A stretch of 64,000 nucleotides of DNA, taken from assembly GCF_022539505.1 (NCBI RefSeq), contig NC_061510.1:100890292-100954291 (forward strand), read 5' to 3'. Each line of letters opens with the position of its first letter. The first letter of the stretch is position 1. Both the position numbers and the translations under genes were made by a program. Positions 20,161 through 30,179 of this stretch are shown here, piece after piece. The DNA is from Lolium rigidum (Eukaryota; Streptophyta; Magnoliopsida; Poales; Poaceae). The notes below the pieces were generated by a model. That model was not told where the DNA came from and ran no database searches. It saw only the letters and a program-made list of their open reading frames with translations.

Positions 20161-22818
20161 GGCTTTCCTTTGCTTGGGGCGCCACTCCATTTTCCGTGGG
20201 CGACCCTCTTCATCCAGGGTTCGCTGAACCTTCGCAGCCAGATCAGGCCTTGCCTTCCTCAATGTATGCAAGTATAACCTCTCGGCTTCTTCCGGGCCGC
20301 GCAATCGTTGAACCCTGCGTTTCTGGGAACGGCTGAGTCCATCAGGGCACCACCTTGGCCGGTGATACCTGTCTTCTTCTTCCTCCCCCTCGTCTTCTGA
20401 ATCTTCGAGATCTTTCAACCGAGGGGACTCAGCTCGTTTGCTCTGTGGCGGGAGAGGTCCCAAGCGCTCGAACACGGACACGTTGGCTGCCTCCTTCTTT
20501 TTCCGGTTGCATTCTGGGCAATTGCCGATTGTTGGCAATCGGCTCATTCCTGAATCCCAGCAGTGCCTGAAGAAGGGACAATCCCAGTGCCTGTCCTCGT
20601 CGTCTTGCTCCCTTGCCTTTTCCGTGGCACAACGCTCGTGCTCCTCCTCATCGCGATTATGCCGACGATGTCTTCTGGCTTCTCTAGCCAAACGATCTCT
20701 TTCATCATCATCGCTGGACCGTCGGCGTTGGTCATACTGACTCACATACTTGTTGAGGAGGTGATCAGAGAGAGGTCGCTGATATCTTATGTTCTTCACT
20801 TCTCCCTCTGTGACGTAGCGCTTGCCATCTTGGCGGAGCCGATCGCGTGGAGCGGCTTCTTCTGTATCCTCGTTATGAGAGCAGCTGCCCTCATCTCCAT
20901 CCTTGCCAGCGTGGTGTCCAAGATCTACCGTATTGATTTGGCACGAGAAATCCGGCTGGCACCCTCCATGGTAAGTATACTCCACCATGTTTACGGCGGG
21001 GAAGGGGTGTGTGTCGACCTTCATGGCGTATTGGTTGAAAATCAACCGTCCGTTTTCTATCGCCATTTGGATCTGCTGCCGCCACACCCTGCAGTCGTTG
21101 GTTGTGTGGGAGAACGTGTTATGCCATTTGCAGTATGGCCTTCCGTTCAGCTCTTGCACCATGGGGAACTTGTGGCCTTCGGGTACCTTTATATGCTTCT
21201 CCGTGAGTAAGAGATCAAAAATCTGCTCCGTCTTGGTCACGTCGAAGTCGAACCCTTTTGGAGGGCCTTGTGGCTTCACCCACTTGCAGGTCACGGGGCC
21301 CGTCGCTCGAGTCCATTCAGCCACTGCTATCTCCCGATCTCCCGCAGCACCTTCATCCTCGTCCGCCTCAACCGGGGTCACCGCACGCTTGAATTTGTCC
21401 TGGTAAACATCCGGGTGACGCTTGTTCATATGCCGACGGCTTCGCACCATGTGTGCCAACGAAGGGTAGTCTCGCTTGGGAGGCCACGTCCTTGATTGAT
21501 GATGAGAGACCCACCACCGCCAACTCGACTGCTTCTTTTTCACTTATATGAGCCGAAAAGCATCGGTTCCTAATGGTCCTGAAGCGCTGGACGTATTCTG
21601 CCACTGTCTCCCTGCGCTTCTGCCGTACTTGCGCTAGATTGGCAATGCCAACATCGGAAGCCTCTGAGTGATATTGCTCATGGAACTGCTCTTCCAACTG
21701 CTTCCAAGTCTGGATGGAGTAAGGTGGTAGCGATGTGTACCACCCGAAAGCCGATCCTGTGAGGGACTGTGCAAAGAACCTCACGCGCAACTCGTCTGAC
21801 GCTGAGATCGTGCCCAGCTGTGCCAAATACCGGCTCACATGCTCGATGGAGCTGGAACCATCTGATCCACTAAACTTCGTGAAGTCCGGGAGCCGATATT
21901 TGGGTGGTAGCGGGATCGGTTCGTAGCTGTTGGGGTACGGCTTGGTGTAGCCGAACGCCTTCCTTTTCGGCATCATGCCGAACCGATCTTTCGGAATTGC
22001 ACAAATCTGATCCGCCGTGATGGCCGAAGGTGTCGAACCCTGAAGATTCGCCGGGGTGGCATACTTAACCAGCCATGCTTGCTTTTCCGGTTCTAAGCCA
22101 ACTGCAGGAGCTGGGCTTTGGAGGTTCGTCGGGGTGGCGTACTTAGCTAGCCACGATTGCTTCTCAGGATCGGCTCCTGACGTTCCTCCTGCCGTTCCAG
22201 AGGCCCCTGATATTGCAGCCTGGTTCGAGAGTGCCCAGGCGTTGCGATCCGGTACGTATGCGCACGCGTATCCGTGCGGGATCTCCTTGGGTGCCTCGGG
22301 TAGGAATTGGTAGTCACTAGGATCACCACCAATCTTGTAGACGACGTATGCCGATGAGTTCGGCGGTTCCGGTGCTGCCCATGCGAACGGCCGGGGCCGG
22401 AGCGGCATCTCTCCTTTGAAAGTCCCCGCAGCTGGTCCCGATGGAGAATACCGGTGGCTCATGATTTCCTTGACGACGCGCGAGCGACACGCTCCAAGGT
22501 GTTCACCAGGCTCTCAGAGTGGCGGTGCAGCGAATGAGCCACCATGTAGTTGATCTCCTGCCGCAGCGACCTGGTGCGTTCTTCTGACGGGGCGGACAGG
22601 TCCACTCCATCGAACGCGCCTTCAGGTGTGAAACCCTTCCACCTGACGCCATGGGAGCGGGTTCGGTGGAAGGAGCCGATGAGTTCGGCTTCGAGGGTTG
22701 CCTTGATCTCGTCATGTTTCTTCTTGAGCTCATCAGGCCGATCCTCGTACGTGACCGGAGTGTCTTCCGCCATCTCGGATGTAGATGGCGATGTTGTGGA
22801 TGTCGAAGGCGGTCCCAC
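20014..22818 (-). pseudogene. Gypsy gag (capsid and C-terminal region), frameshifted
   Basis: Three overlapping minus-strand frames form one Gag: 22818-22459 (acidic N-terminus), 22462-21368 (capsid) and 21543-20014 (C-terminal region). The capsid shows the retrotransposon gag signature with LRVRFFAQSLTGSAFGWY, then WKQLEEQFHEQY and VAEYVQRFRTIRNRC. The last frame has a His/Cys segment (YCKWHNTFSHTTNDC) and a Cys-rich CPFF...CPEC motif (around 20510-20590). It ends VLSTGLNE shortly after TNMVLVLP. In related full-length elements a protease domain would be expected between these two points, so an internal deletion is likely. Two frame changes make it defective. Confidence 0.75.
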
Positions 22819-22829
22819 CGGGCGTGCCA
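22811..22829 (-). promoter_or_regulatory. Putative primer binding site of the gypsy
   Basis: TGGCACGCCCGGTGGGACC on the minus strand starts 5 bases inside the 5' LTR. It begins with the TGG expected to pair with a tRNA CCA end. The tRNA is not assigned. Confidence 0.5.
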
Positions 22830-22834
22830 GAATG

Positions 22835-24005
22835 TGTTGACGTCAGAAACCCCCTGGCGGGCAGAGACGGGCAACACCGTAGAGCCGGGAACAACTAGGG
22901 CTGCGGCTGGCCCCAGTCCCTCAGAGCGACGGCCCGCAAAGCCTCCTGGTCGCACGCGCCGATGTTTATCACAAGGGCGTGCCACCTGACCTATACCCGG
23001 TCAGGAAGGTGTGGATGATGCCTCGCTTAGTTTCCTGCAGGGCACACACGTAAACATTAAATACGAGCCTCGATCGGCTCTCGGGTTATCCTGTGAATCG
23101 GCTCAAAGAGCCGATCCACCCATGATTCAGACGAGGTGTCCGAATATATGGTGGTCCTGCTTGATCAAGGTAAAGCTGATGAGATCTACGACGATCTGGT
23201 GTTTTCACCGCATAATCGGATCATCCTACTCACGATTGGGCCTCGCGCTCGCGCACGGTGACCGTAAGCCGATCCTAGACAGGGCCTAAAAACCAACACG
23301 AGGTTGATCCCCGGAACATCCTTTCTAGGGCAAGCAAACGCCACCCTACACGCCGCTGGATCCTCCAACCCTTTGTAAGGCCTAACTATTGCAGATATTA
23401 AACTAATCCTTGTAGAACAAGGAGCAATCGTAACGGATCAGATCTACTAAACTATGATCAAGCGGGGTGCCGCCCCTACACCTAAGATAGGTGTAAGGGC
23501 GGCTAGACATGCAAGGGTTGCACTACGAAAGCATGTAATATGAAGAACAATGCTAACCCTAACATGTCTAAGATAACTACGTTGCTCGCCATCAAAAAGG
23601 CTTCGAGTACGAGCAACGCATGAACAACGTGGGCAGGCTTGTGCTGCCTAGATCGCAAGATGCGATCTAGGCAGCATGGTGCTTACCGGTAGAAACCCTC
23701 GAGACGAAGGAGTTGGCGATGCGCCGAGATTTGTTTGTGGTTGAACGTTGGTTGTTGTTTATTCCATAAACCCTAGATACATATTTATAGTCCAGCGGAC
23801 TTTCTAATGTGGGCGTGCACCAAACCGTGCACGAGTAAGATTCTAACTTCTAAACTAAGATGCGATCTAATATGTTACAAATACATGGGCAAACAAGCCC
23901 AACTTGGTATAAAAGGCCGACTCACGTATTTCTTCTATATATATATTCTTCACGTCCATCTTGATCACAGCCCACCTCTGACTCGGTCAAGTTCTGGTGA
24001 TAACA
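22835..24005 (-). repeat. 5' LTR of the gag-only gypsy (right copy)
   Basis: 1171 bp, the same length as the left copy. By eye about 11 substitutions (mostly transitions) and two 1-bp indels separate them, indicating a young insertion. It abuts GATGG at 24006. Confidence 0.9.
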
Positions 24006-24086
24006 GATGGTGATGAGGATGAGGGTGATGCGGCTGCACGCGGAGATGGCGAGAGCTCCTACTCGACCGGGCATGAGTTCTACTGA
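24006..24086 (+). pseudogene. C-terminal end of copia A ORF3
   Basis: Continues ORF3 after the gypsy insertion and its duplicated GATGG. An Asp/Glu-rich tail ends GHEFY before TGA at 24084-24086. The frame matches the upstream part once the insertion and one duplicate are ignored. Confidence 0.75.
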
Positions 24087-24580
24087 TGGGTGCGATAGCA
24101 TCTCTCCTGTTTTCTTCGCCTTTTTGGTGTTCCGATGCTAAAGGGGGAGAAGAGAGTAGAGTCTAGGACCACGGGGTTCTTTAATTGCCACAAGCCATGG
24201 GAGTTGCTTTATTTGGATTTTATATGGCTTGTGCTTATTTGCTTTGAGTTTTCAAGAACCATTTGCTACTTCCAATAATTCGTGTATGGATGTGTATGGA
24301 CGACTATTATGTGTGCTACTCTATGTTAGGATGATTATGTGTGCTATGCTTATATATCTTGATATGCACACCTCCATACCATGCTTGTTTCCTAAAGATA
24401 TTGGGGGAGCTTCTCATGTTCCACAAATGGTGCACTTTGCATTCAAACGCAAATTCTCCAAGTGCACACATTATGGGGGAGCTGTCGTAATATCTTATAT
24501 GGAATCAAGGTTTAGAGCTTATCATAATATCTATTTGTGACTCTAGCTCGGTTTGTCATCGTATACCAAAAAGGGGAGAT
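24087..24580 (+). other. Copia A 3' untranslated region
   Basis: Non-coding. Purine-rich tracts AAAGGGGGAGAAGAG (24131) and AAAAAGGGGAGAT (24568-24580) occur, the latter directly before the LTR and probably the polypurine tract. Confidence 0.6.
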
Positions 24581-24770
24581 TGTAAGGGTATTTTACCCTT
24601 ATCCATTATTTTGGTAACAATGACACCGTGCTAGAGTATTTGGCCTAATATGTTTATAAGGATAATCTCAGGTATTAGGCAAAGAGGCATAAATGGTGTA
24701 ACAAAGGAACAAGAAGGCTAAAGGAGACCCCCCACTTCAACAACAATCGAAAAGGGGTCTACAGCGGAAA

Positions 24771-25095
24771 TCCGGTCTGCAGCCCGGTCCAACCGGACTA
24801 CAGACCGGCCAGTTCGGCGTGCTGCCCGGCCAACCGGTCGCCAACCGGGGCGAGTCCGGCGCACGGCCCGGTCGACCGGCCGCCAACCGGGCTCCATACG
24901 AGGAACCAACATATCCGGTTGCCGACCGGTCAACCGACCTACCAACCGGAGCGTCCGGCATGCGGCCCGATCGACCGGTCGCCAACCGGGCGCCAACCGA
25001 AGGAGCTCCAGGATGGTGCAAAGGGCATCCGGTCACTGGCCCGGTCAGACCGGCCTCACCACCGGGCAGTCCGGTCTGTGGTCCGGTCAACCGGG
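24771..25095 (+). repeat. CCGG palindrome cluster in copia A LTR (U3)
   Basis: 24 CCGG cores in 325 bp, repeatedly in the form CCCGGTCNACCGG...CGCCAACCGGG. This is the same vocabulary as clusters I and II. It ends about 58 bp before the TATA box, so it occupies the proximal promoter. Confidence 0.85.
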
Positions 25096-25152
25096 TTTGT
25101 CGAGAGAAATGCTGAGGTGGCAAGTGACCAACGACCATATTTCGAAGAACAC

Positions 25153-25160
25153 TATAAATA
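25153..25160 (+). promoter_or_regulatory. TATA box of copia A LTR
   Basis: TATAAATA flanked by GAAGAA (25145) and TTCTTC (25165), a short inverted repeat around the core promoter. The leader that follows is CT-rich. Confidence 0.6.
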
Positions 25161-27042
25161 GGCCTTCTTCTACCTCTGAACTGTTAGGCACTACACTACA
25201 AGCTGTTCTTGAGCTCTCTCTCTCTTACTCCATTGCTAGAAACACCAAAAGCCTCAGATCTACCTCCTCCTCCACCCAAACTCAAATCCCTCCGGGGAAT
25301 CGTTAGAGGAGGACCCGATCTACTGTTCTACTGATACGTCTCCGACGTATCGATAATTTCTTATGTTCCATGCCACAATATTGATGATATCTACATGTTT
25401 TATACATACTTTATGTCATACTAGCAAAAGTGCCCGTGCGTTGCATCGGGATAGTTCTTTGCCGATGAATTACCTACTCCCTTTGATTCATATTAATTGA
25501 TTTAACTTTGTCAAAACTCATACGTTGCTACGGCATCGCATAAAATAAAATCAACAATTTTTAATAGTGTAACATGTCTTTTGTAGTGTGGAAATGAGAA
25601 ATTCACGAAATAACATTTAAACGTCCAGCGGTGAAAATAACAGTTAATGAACAATTTTTATTAAGTGATGCAGACATGCGGTACAAATGGATTAAGTAAA
25701 AAACTAAGTATTTTAGTGAAGTGTCAGATACCGTGCATAATTATTTGAAGTTGTAGTAACAAGTGGAGTAGGAGACAATGAGTTGCGTACCAGCTTAAAG
25801 TTCCATAGCTACACATCCAAATAAAATAAAACCATGTTAATCCTCTTTATTCAGCAAGTGCGTACAGGCAGCGCCTGGATCATACGGTGGAATTCCGGGT
25901 TGTTGATGGCGTGAAGCTGGCCTGGCGCGCCTCGTTACGGTTGTGCACAACGACCTGCTCCGCCCTGCCTCGTGTTAAAGCAAAGAGCCGGTGATGCCAA
26001 TTTTGGATGAGCTTTGCACTACGCGTGCTGCTTGCCTCTCTTCTTTTACCTTCTCTCTATTCTCTTTCTCCGCTGGAACCAGCCCCGCCGGTGAGTCGCC
26101 GAGCGAGAATACTAAGATGAGATCTACCAATGGGCGACCCCGCTCTAGCGTCAGAGATGCTTGGCACTACCTGCATTGCTACCTGCTGTTGGTCTATCCA
26201 ACGTCCCATATATTTTTTTGTTCTCAAATTCCCTCTCCCCCGTCTATCAAATCTGATCCAAAATTTCAAATTAAACACTAAATAATGCATCAAATCAAGA
26301 GGAACTGCAATCTTGAAGCCTAAATCCACATCTCATCAAATTCTGCAAGTTTAATTTTTCCGAGTTTGCGCGAGGCAGCCTCCGTTCCTCTAGTTGTCAA
26401 CAACCAAAAGGAGTCCTGTCAGCTGCTTCTCTTGAACTCCAGACAACCCAAAGGCGCGGGGGTTGAGCAGAAGACCTGGCCGCTGAGGCCATGGTGGGGG
26501 TTGGCGTTGCCCCGACGGCGGGCACCGGGTGAAGGAGAAAAGGCAAGAGATCCTGCAGGATATTAGTAAATCCTCCTCTCGATGGAGGTCCCGATCGCGG
26601 TGGTCGAGCCCCAGCAGTCCGGCGAGATCTAATGAATCAAACCTCGCTTGATGGGGATTGTTTGTTTCTGTTGGAATCGCGCACAGAGGAGCAGGGATAT
26701 ATAAAGGTTCTTTGTGGGGAGGGTGGAAGAATCAAAGGAAATTGAGCGAGTTTGGTTTTGATTCGATAGCAGAGTTCGGTACGAACTCGTTCTGTTTTTA
26801 GCCCGAGGCGGAAGGGAGGGATGGAGATCGATGAGAGGCGGTCGGTTACGAATTGATACTCATCTACAGCAAGCTACGTGATTGGGCTAGGCCCAGGAGA
26901 GGCCGCGGAGGAAGGAAACATGACAGACGAAACTTTTTTACTTGGCGGTGGAAACCCTTTTTGCTTTATTATTAGCGAGAGATGTACACACAGGTGACCA
27001 GGGTGAGTAATCGTCCCAATATAGGAAAGCCTATACCATATA

Positions 27043-27342
27043 CTCCCTCCGTTCCTTCCTATAGTGCCTATAGATTTTTGGCATTTGTTTCATAATATAA
27101 GGTTGTAGCTTAGCTTTTTTTTCAATTACCCCCTCCCCATTCAGCTCCCAAATCGTTCAGCTCCCAAATCGTTCAGCTCCCAAATCGTTCAGCTTCTAAA
27201 ATTGTTATGGTAAGTTAGGAAGATATGGATTTCCCAAATTTTACGTTGATCTCAAATCGTTCAGCTAGGGGTCTTGTGTATTGCTCTTGTGCTAATTTCC
27301 GTGCCAAAAAACAATAGGCACTATAGAATGGAACAGAGGGAG
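27043..27342. mobile_element. Stowaway-type MITE inside the Helitron
   Basis: 300 bp flanked by TA on both sides (27041-27042, 27343-27344). The ends CTCCCTCCGTTCC and GGAACAGAGGGAG are inverted repeats typical of Stowaway (Tc1/mariner-derived). The interior has AATCGTTCAGCTCCC repeated three times in tandem (27135-27190). Confidence 0.8.
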
Positions 27343-27409
27343 TATTGTTTTCCCACGAGAGGAAATACATAGCAGTCTTAGCAGATCGATAGAGTTGTTT
27401 TCCCTCGCG

Positions 27410-27497
27410 ATAGCAGATCGATCGGACCAAGGACGAACAACCAAACGGGTCCTATAGCAGATCGATCGGACGAAGGACGAAACAACCAAACGGGCCT
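27410..27497. repeat. 44-bp tandem duplication
   Basis: A unit starting ATAGCAGATCGATCGGAC occurs at 27410 and 27454 with few differences, inside the Helitron. Confidence 0.75.
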
Positions 27498-29231
27498 AGG
27501 ATTTTCAGAAGATGTTGGGCCTATAGGAAAAAAATTTGGCCCGTTTGTGACACCAGGCAGTCACCTATTGCAATTTAATAGTAAAGATTTATGCGTTTTC
27601 CGGAACTAACCTATTGACGAGATGCCGAAGGGCCAGTTGCTGTTTTCTGCTGTTTTTGGTTCCAGAAATCCTAGTAAGGAAATATTCTCGGAATCGGACG
27701 AAATCAACGCCCAGCATCCTATTTTTCCATGAAGCTTCCAGAACACCCGAGAGACGCCAGAGGAGGGCCCTGTGGGCCCCAGATGATAGGCCGGCGCGGC
27801 CCAAGGGGGGGGGCGCCCCCCTGTTGTGTCGTCGTCCCGTGGCCCCTCCGACTCTGCCTCTTCGCCTATTTAGTCGTCCCTGACCTAAAACCTCGACCAC
27901 GTTCGACGAAACCAGAGAAAACCTTCCAGAGCCACCGCCATCGCGAAGCCAAGATCTGGGGGACAGGAGTCTCTGTTCCGGCACGCCGCCGGGACGGGGA
28001 AGTGCCCCCGGAAGGCTCCTCCATCGACACCACCGCCATCTTCATCAACGCTGCTGTCTCCCATGAGGAGGGAGTAGTTCTCCATCGAGGCTCGGGGCTG
28101 TACCGGTAGCTATGTGGTTGATCTCTCTCCTATGTACTTCAATACAATAATCTCATGAGCTGCCTTACATGATTGAGATTCATATGATGATGCTTGTAAT
28201 CTAGATGTCATTATGCTAGTCAAGTGGGTTTTACTTATGTGATCTCCGGAGACTCCTTGTCCCACGTGTGTAAAGGTGACAAGTGTGTGCACCGTGTGGG
28301 TCTCTTAGGCAATATTTCACGGAATACTTATTCACTGTTATGAATGGCATAGTGAAGTGCTTATTTATATCCCTTTATGATTGCAATGTGTTTTGTATCA
28401 CAATTTATCCGTGTGCTACTCTAGTGATGTTATTAAAGTAGTTTATTCCTCCCGCACGGTGTAATGGTGACAAGTGTGTGCATCGTGTAGTACTTGGCGT
28501 AGGCTATGATTGTGATCTCTTGTAGATTATGAAGTTAACTATTGCTATGATGGTATTGATGTGATCTATGCCTCCTTTCGTAGCGTGAAGGTGACAGTGT
28601 GCATGCTATGTTAGTATTTGGTTTGGTTATGTTGATCTGTTATGCACTCTAAGGTTATTTAAATATGAACATTGAATATTGTGGAGCTTGTTAACTCCGG
28701 CATTGAGGGTTCGTGCAATCCTACACAGTTAGTGGTGTTCATCATTCAACAAGAGGGTGTAGAGTCTAGCATCTGTCTATTTATTCTGTTATGTGATCAA
28801 TGTTGAGAGTGTCCACTAGTGAAAGTATGATCCCTAGGCCTTGTTCCTAAATACTGCTATCACTGCTTGTTTACTGTTTTACTGCATCTCTATCGTCCGC
28901 AATATTACCACCATCAACCACACGCCAGTCCTGGGCAAAGCACTTTTCTGGTGCTGTTGCTACTGCTTATATTTATTCATACCACCTGTATTTCACTATC
29001 TATTCGCCGAACTAGTGCACCTATTAGGTGTGTTGGGGACATAAGAGACTTCTTGCTTTGTGGTTGCAGGGTTGCTTGAGAAGGATATCTTTGACCTCTT
29101 CCTCCCTGAGTTCGATAAACCTTGGGTGATCCACTTAAGGGAAACTTGTTGCTGTTCTACAAACCTCTCGCTCTTGGAGGCCCAACACTGTCTACAAGAA
29201 TAGAAGCACCCGTAGACATCAAGCACTTTTC

Positions 29232-29317
29232 TGGCGCCGTTGCCGGGGAGGAAAGGTAAACGGCACTCACACACCGGACCCCGGCAACGAAGCACTTTTC
29301 TGGCGCCGTTGCCGTGG
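29232..29317 (+). promoter_or_regulatory. Tandemly duplicated tRNA-Asp primer binding site
   Basis: TGGCGCCGTTGCCGGGG (29232-29248) matches the tRNA-Asp 3' end. A second copy at 29301-29317 has one change (GCCGTGG). The duplicated unit is about 69 bp and includes the preceding GAAGCACTTTTC and following GGAAAGGTAAA. Confidence 0.8.
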
Positions 29318-29454
29318 AGGAAAGGTAAAAGGCACTCATACTCCGGTCCCAGGTAAAAGTACTTTTCTGTTGCCATTGTGTGAGTGTTCGAAGCTATTTC
29401 CTTTAGATCCTGCAATTGCATCTTTTTGTTTCTTGTTTACACTAGTTTGGCATA

Positions 29455-30179
29455 ATGGACAACAATGAGCTTCTTATTCTATTTCCTGATTTAAGACATG
29501 GATGGTTTGATGCGAAAATTAAAAAACCCATGGAACATATTAGCATGAATATACTTTGAATACCATTGTTGCTAATGATATAGAAAGTTCTAAGCTTGGG
29601 GAAGTTGGTTTTCATGATCTTTTTAGTCCCCCAAGCATTGATGAGAAAATTTTCTTTGATGATACTTTGCCTCCCATATATGATGATTATAATGATAGTA
29701 GTCTTTTGTTACCGCCTGTTATGGAGGATAAATTTGATTATGATTACAATATGCCTCCTATATTTGATGATGAGAATAATAATGATAGCTACTTTGTTGA
29801 ATTTGCTCCTACTACAATTAATAAGAATAACTATGCTTATGTTGGGAGTAGTACTAATTTTATGCATGAGACTCATGATAAGAATGCTTTATGTGATAGT
29901 TATATTGTTGAGTTTGCTCATGATGCTACTGAAAGTTATTATGAGAGAGGAAAATATGGTTGTAGAAATTTTCATGTTACTAAAACACCTCTCTATATGC
30001 TGAAATTTTTGAAGTTACACTTGTTTTATCTTTCTATGCTTGTTGCATTATGCTTCATGAATTTGTTTATTTACAAGATTCCTATGCATAGGAAGCATGT
30101 TAGACTTAAATTTGTTTTGAACTTGCTTCTTGATGCTCTCTTTTGCTTCAACTACTATTTCTTGCGAGTGCATCACTAA
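29455..30179 (+). pseudogene. Frameshifted copy of the Sabrina-like internal protein
   Basis: Homologous to the intact ORF at 9542-10288. The first about 30 codons (MDNNELLILFPD...) are followed by a deletion and an indel near 29535-29560 that break the frame. The remaining about 207 codons are open from 29556. The Asp/Asn/Tyr-rich centre and basic C-terminus ending LRVHH are conserved. Function unknown. Confidence 0.7.

Larger units (their letters stand above)
16944..24005 (-). mobile_element. Gag-only gypsy-type LTR retrotransposon, complete ends
   Basis: 7062 bp with 1171-bp LTRs at both ends and a perfect GATGG target duplication (16939-16943 and 24006-24010) in copia A ORF3. The internal region runs on the minus strand: primer site (22811-22829), gag (22818 to 20014), then about 1.1 kb of motif-rich non-coding DNA. 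An oppositely oriented gene (18399-18863) lies near the 3' LTR. No reverse transcriptase, RNase H or integrase is present, so it is non-autonomous. An antisense ORF near the 3' LTR is a known trait of the Tat lineage of plant gypsy elements. LTR divergence by eye is about 11 substitutions and 2 indels. Confidence 0.88.
24581..25331 (+). repeat. Copia A 3' LTR, left part
   Basis: Begins TGTAAGGGTATTTTACCC directly after a polypurine tract. It is split at 25331 by a Sabrina-like insertion with a TCTAC duplication and continues at 34368. U3 holds a dense CCGG cluster (24771-25095) followed by a TATA box (25153). Confidence 0.8.
25421..27587 (-). mobile_element. Non-autonomous Helitron (minus strand)
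   Basis: Compared with the uninterrupted 3' LTR (32725-32735), the extra 2167 bp sit exactly between A and T. On the minus strand the insert begins TCTTTACTATTAAATTGC and ends ...CACTTTTGCTAG followed by host T. These are the TC start, CTRR end and A/T target of Helitrons. About 11 bases before the end is the expected hairpin: CCCGATGCA/TGCGTGGG-type arms around GTT, seen on the plus strand as CCCGTGC...GCATCGGG with one bulged base. No Rep/helicase ORF is present. The interior holds promoter-like and GC-rich pieces (25850-26870) that could be captured gene fragments but cannot be identified. Confidence 0.85.
25332..29221 (+). repeat. 5' LTR of element B, interrupted by a Helitron
   Basis: Starts TGATACGTCTCC and ends GTAGACATCA. 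Removing 25421-27587 restores a 1723-bp LTR collinear with the 3' LTR. Confidence 0.9.

Noticed and set aside
20136..21495. Plus-strand ORFs opposite gypsy gag
   Set aside because: Shadows of the minus-strand gag, which has clear capsid and Cys/His motifs.
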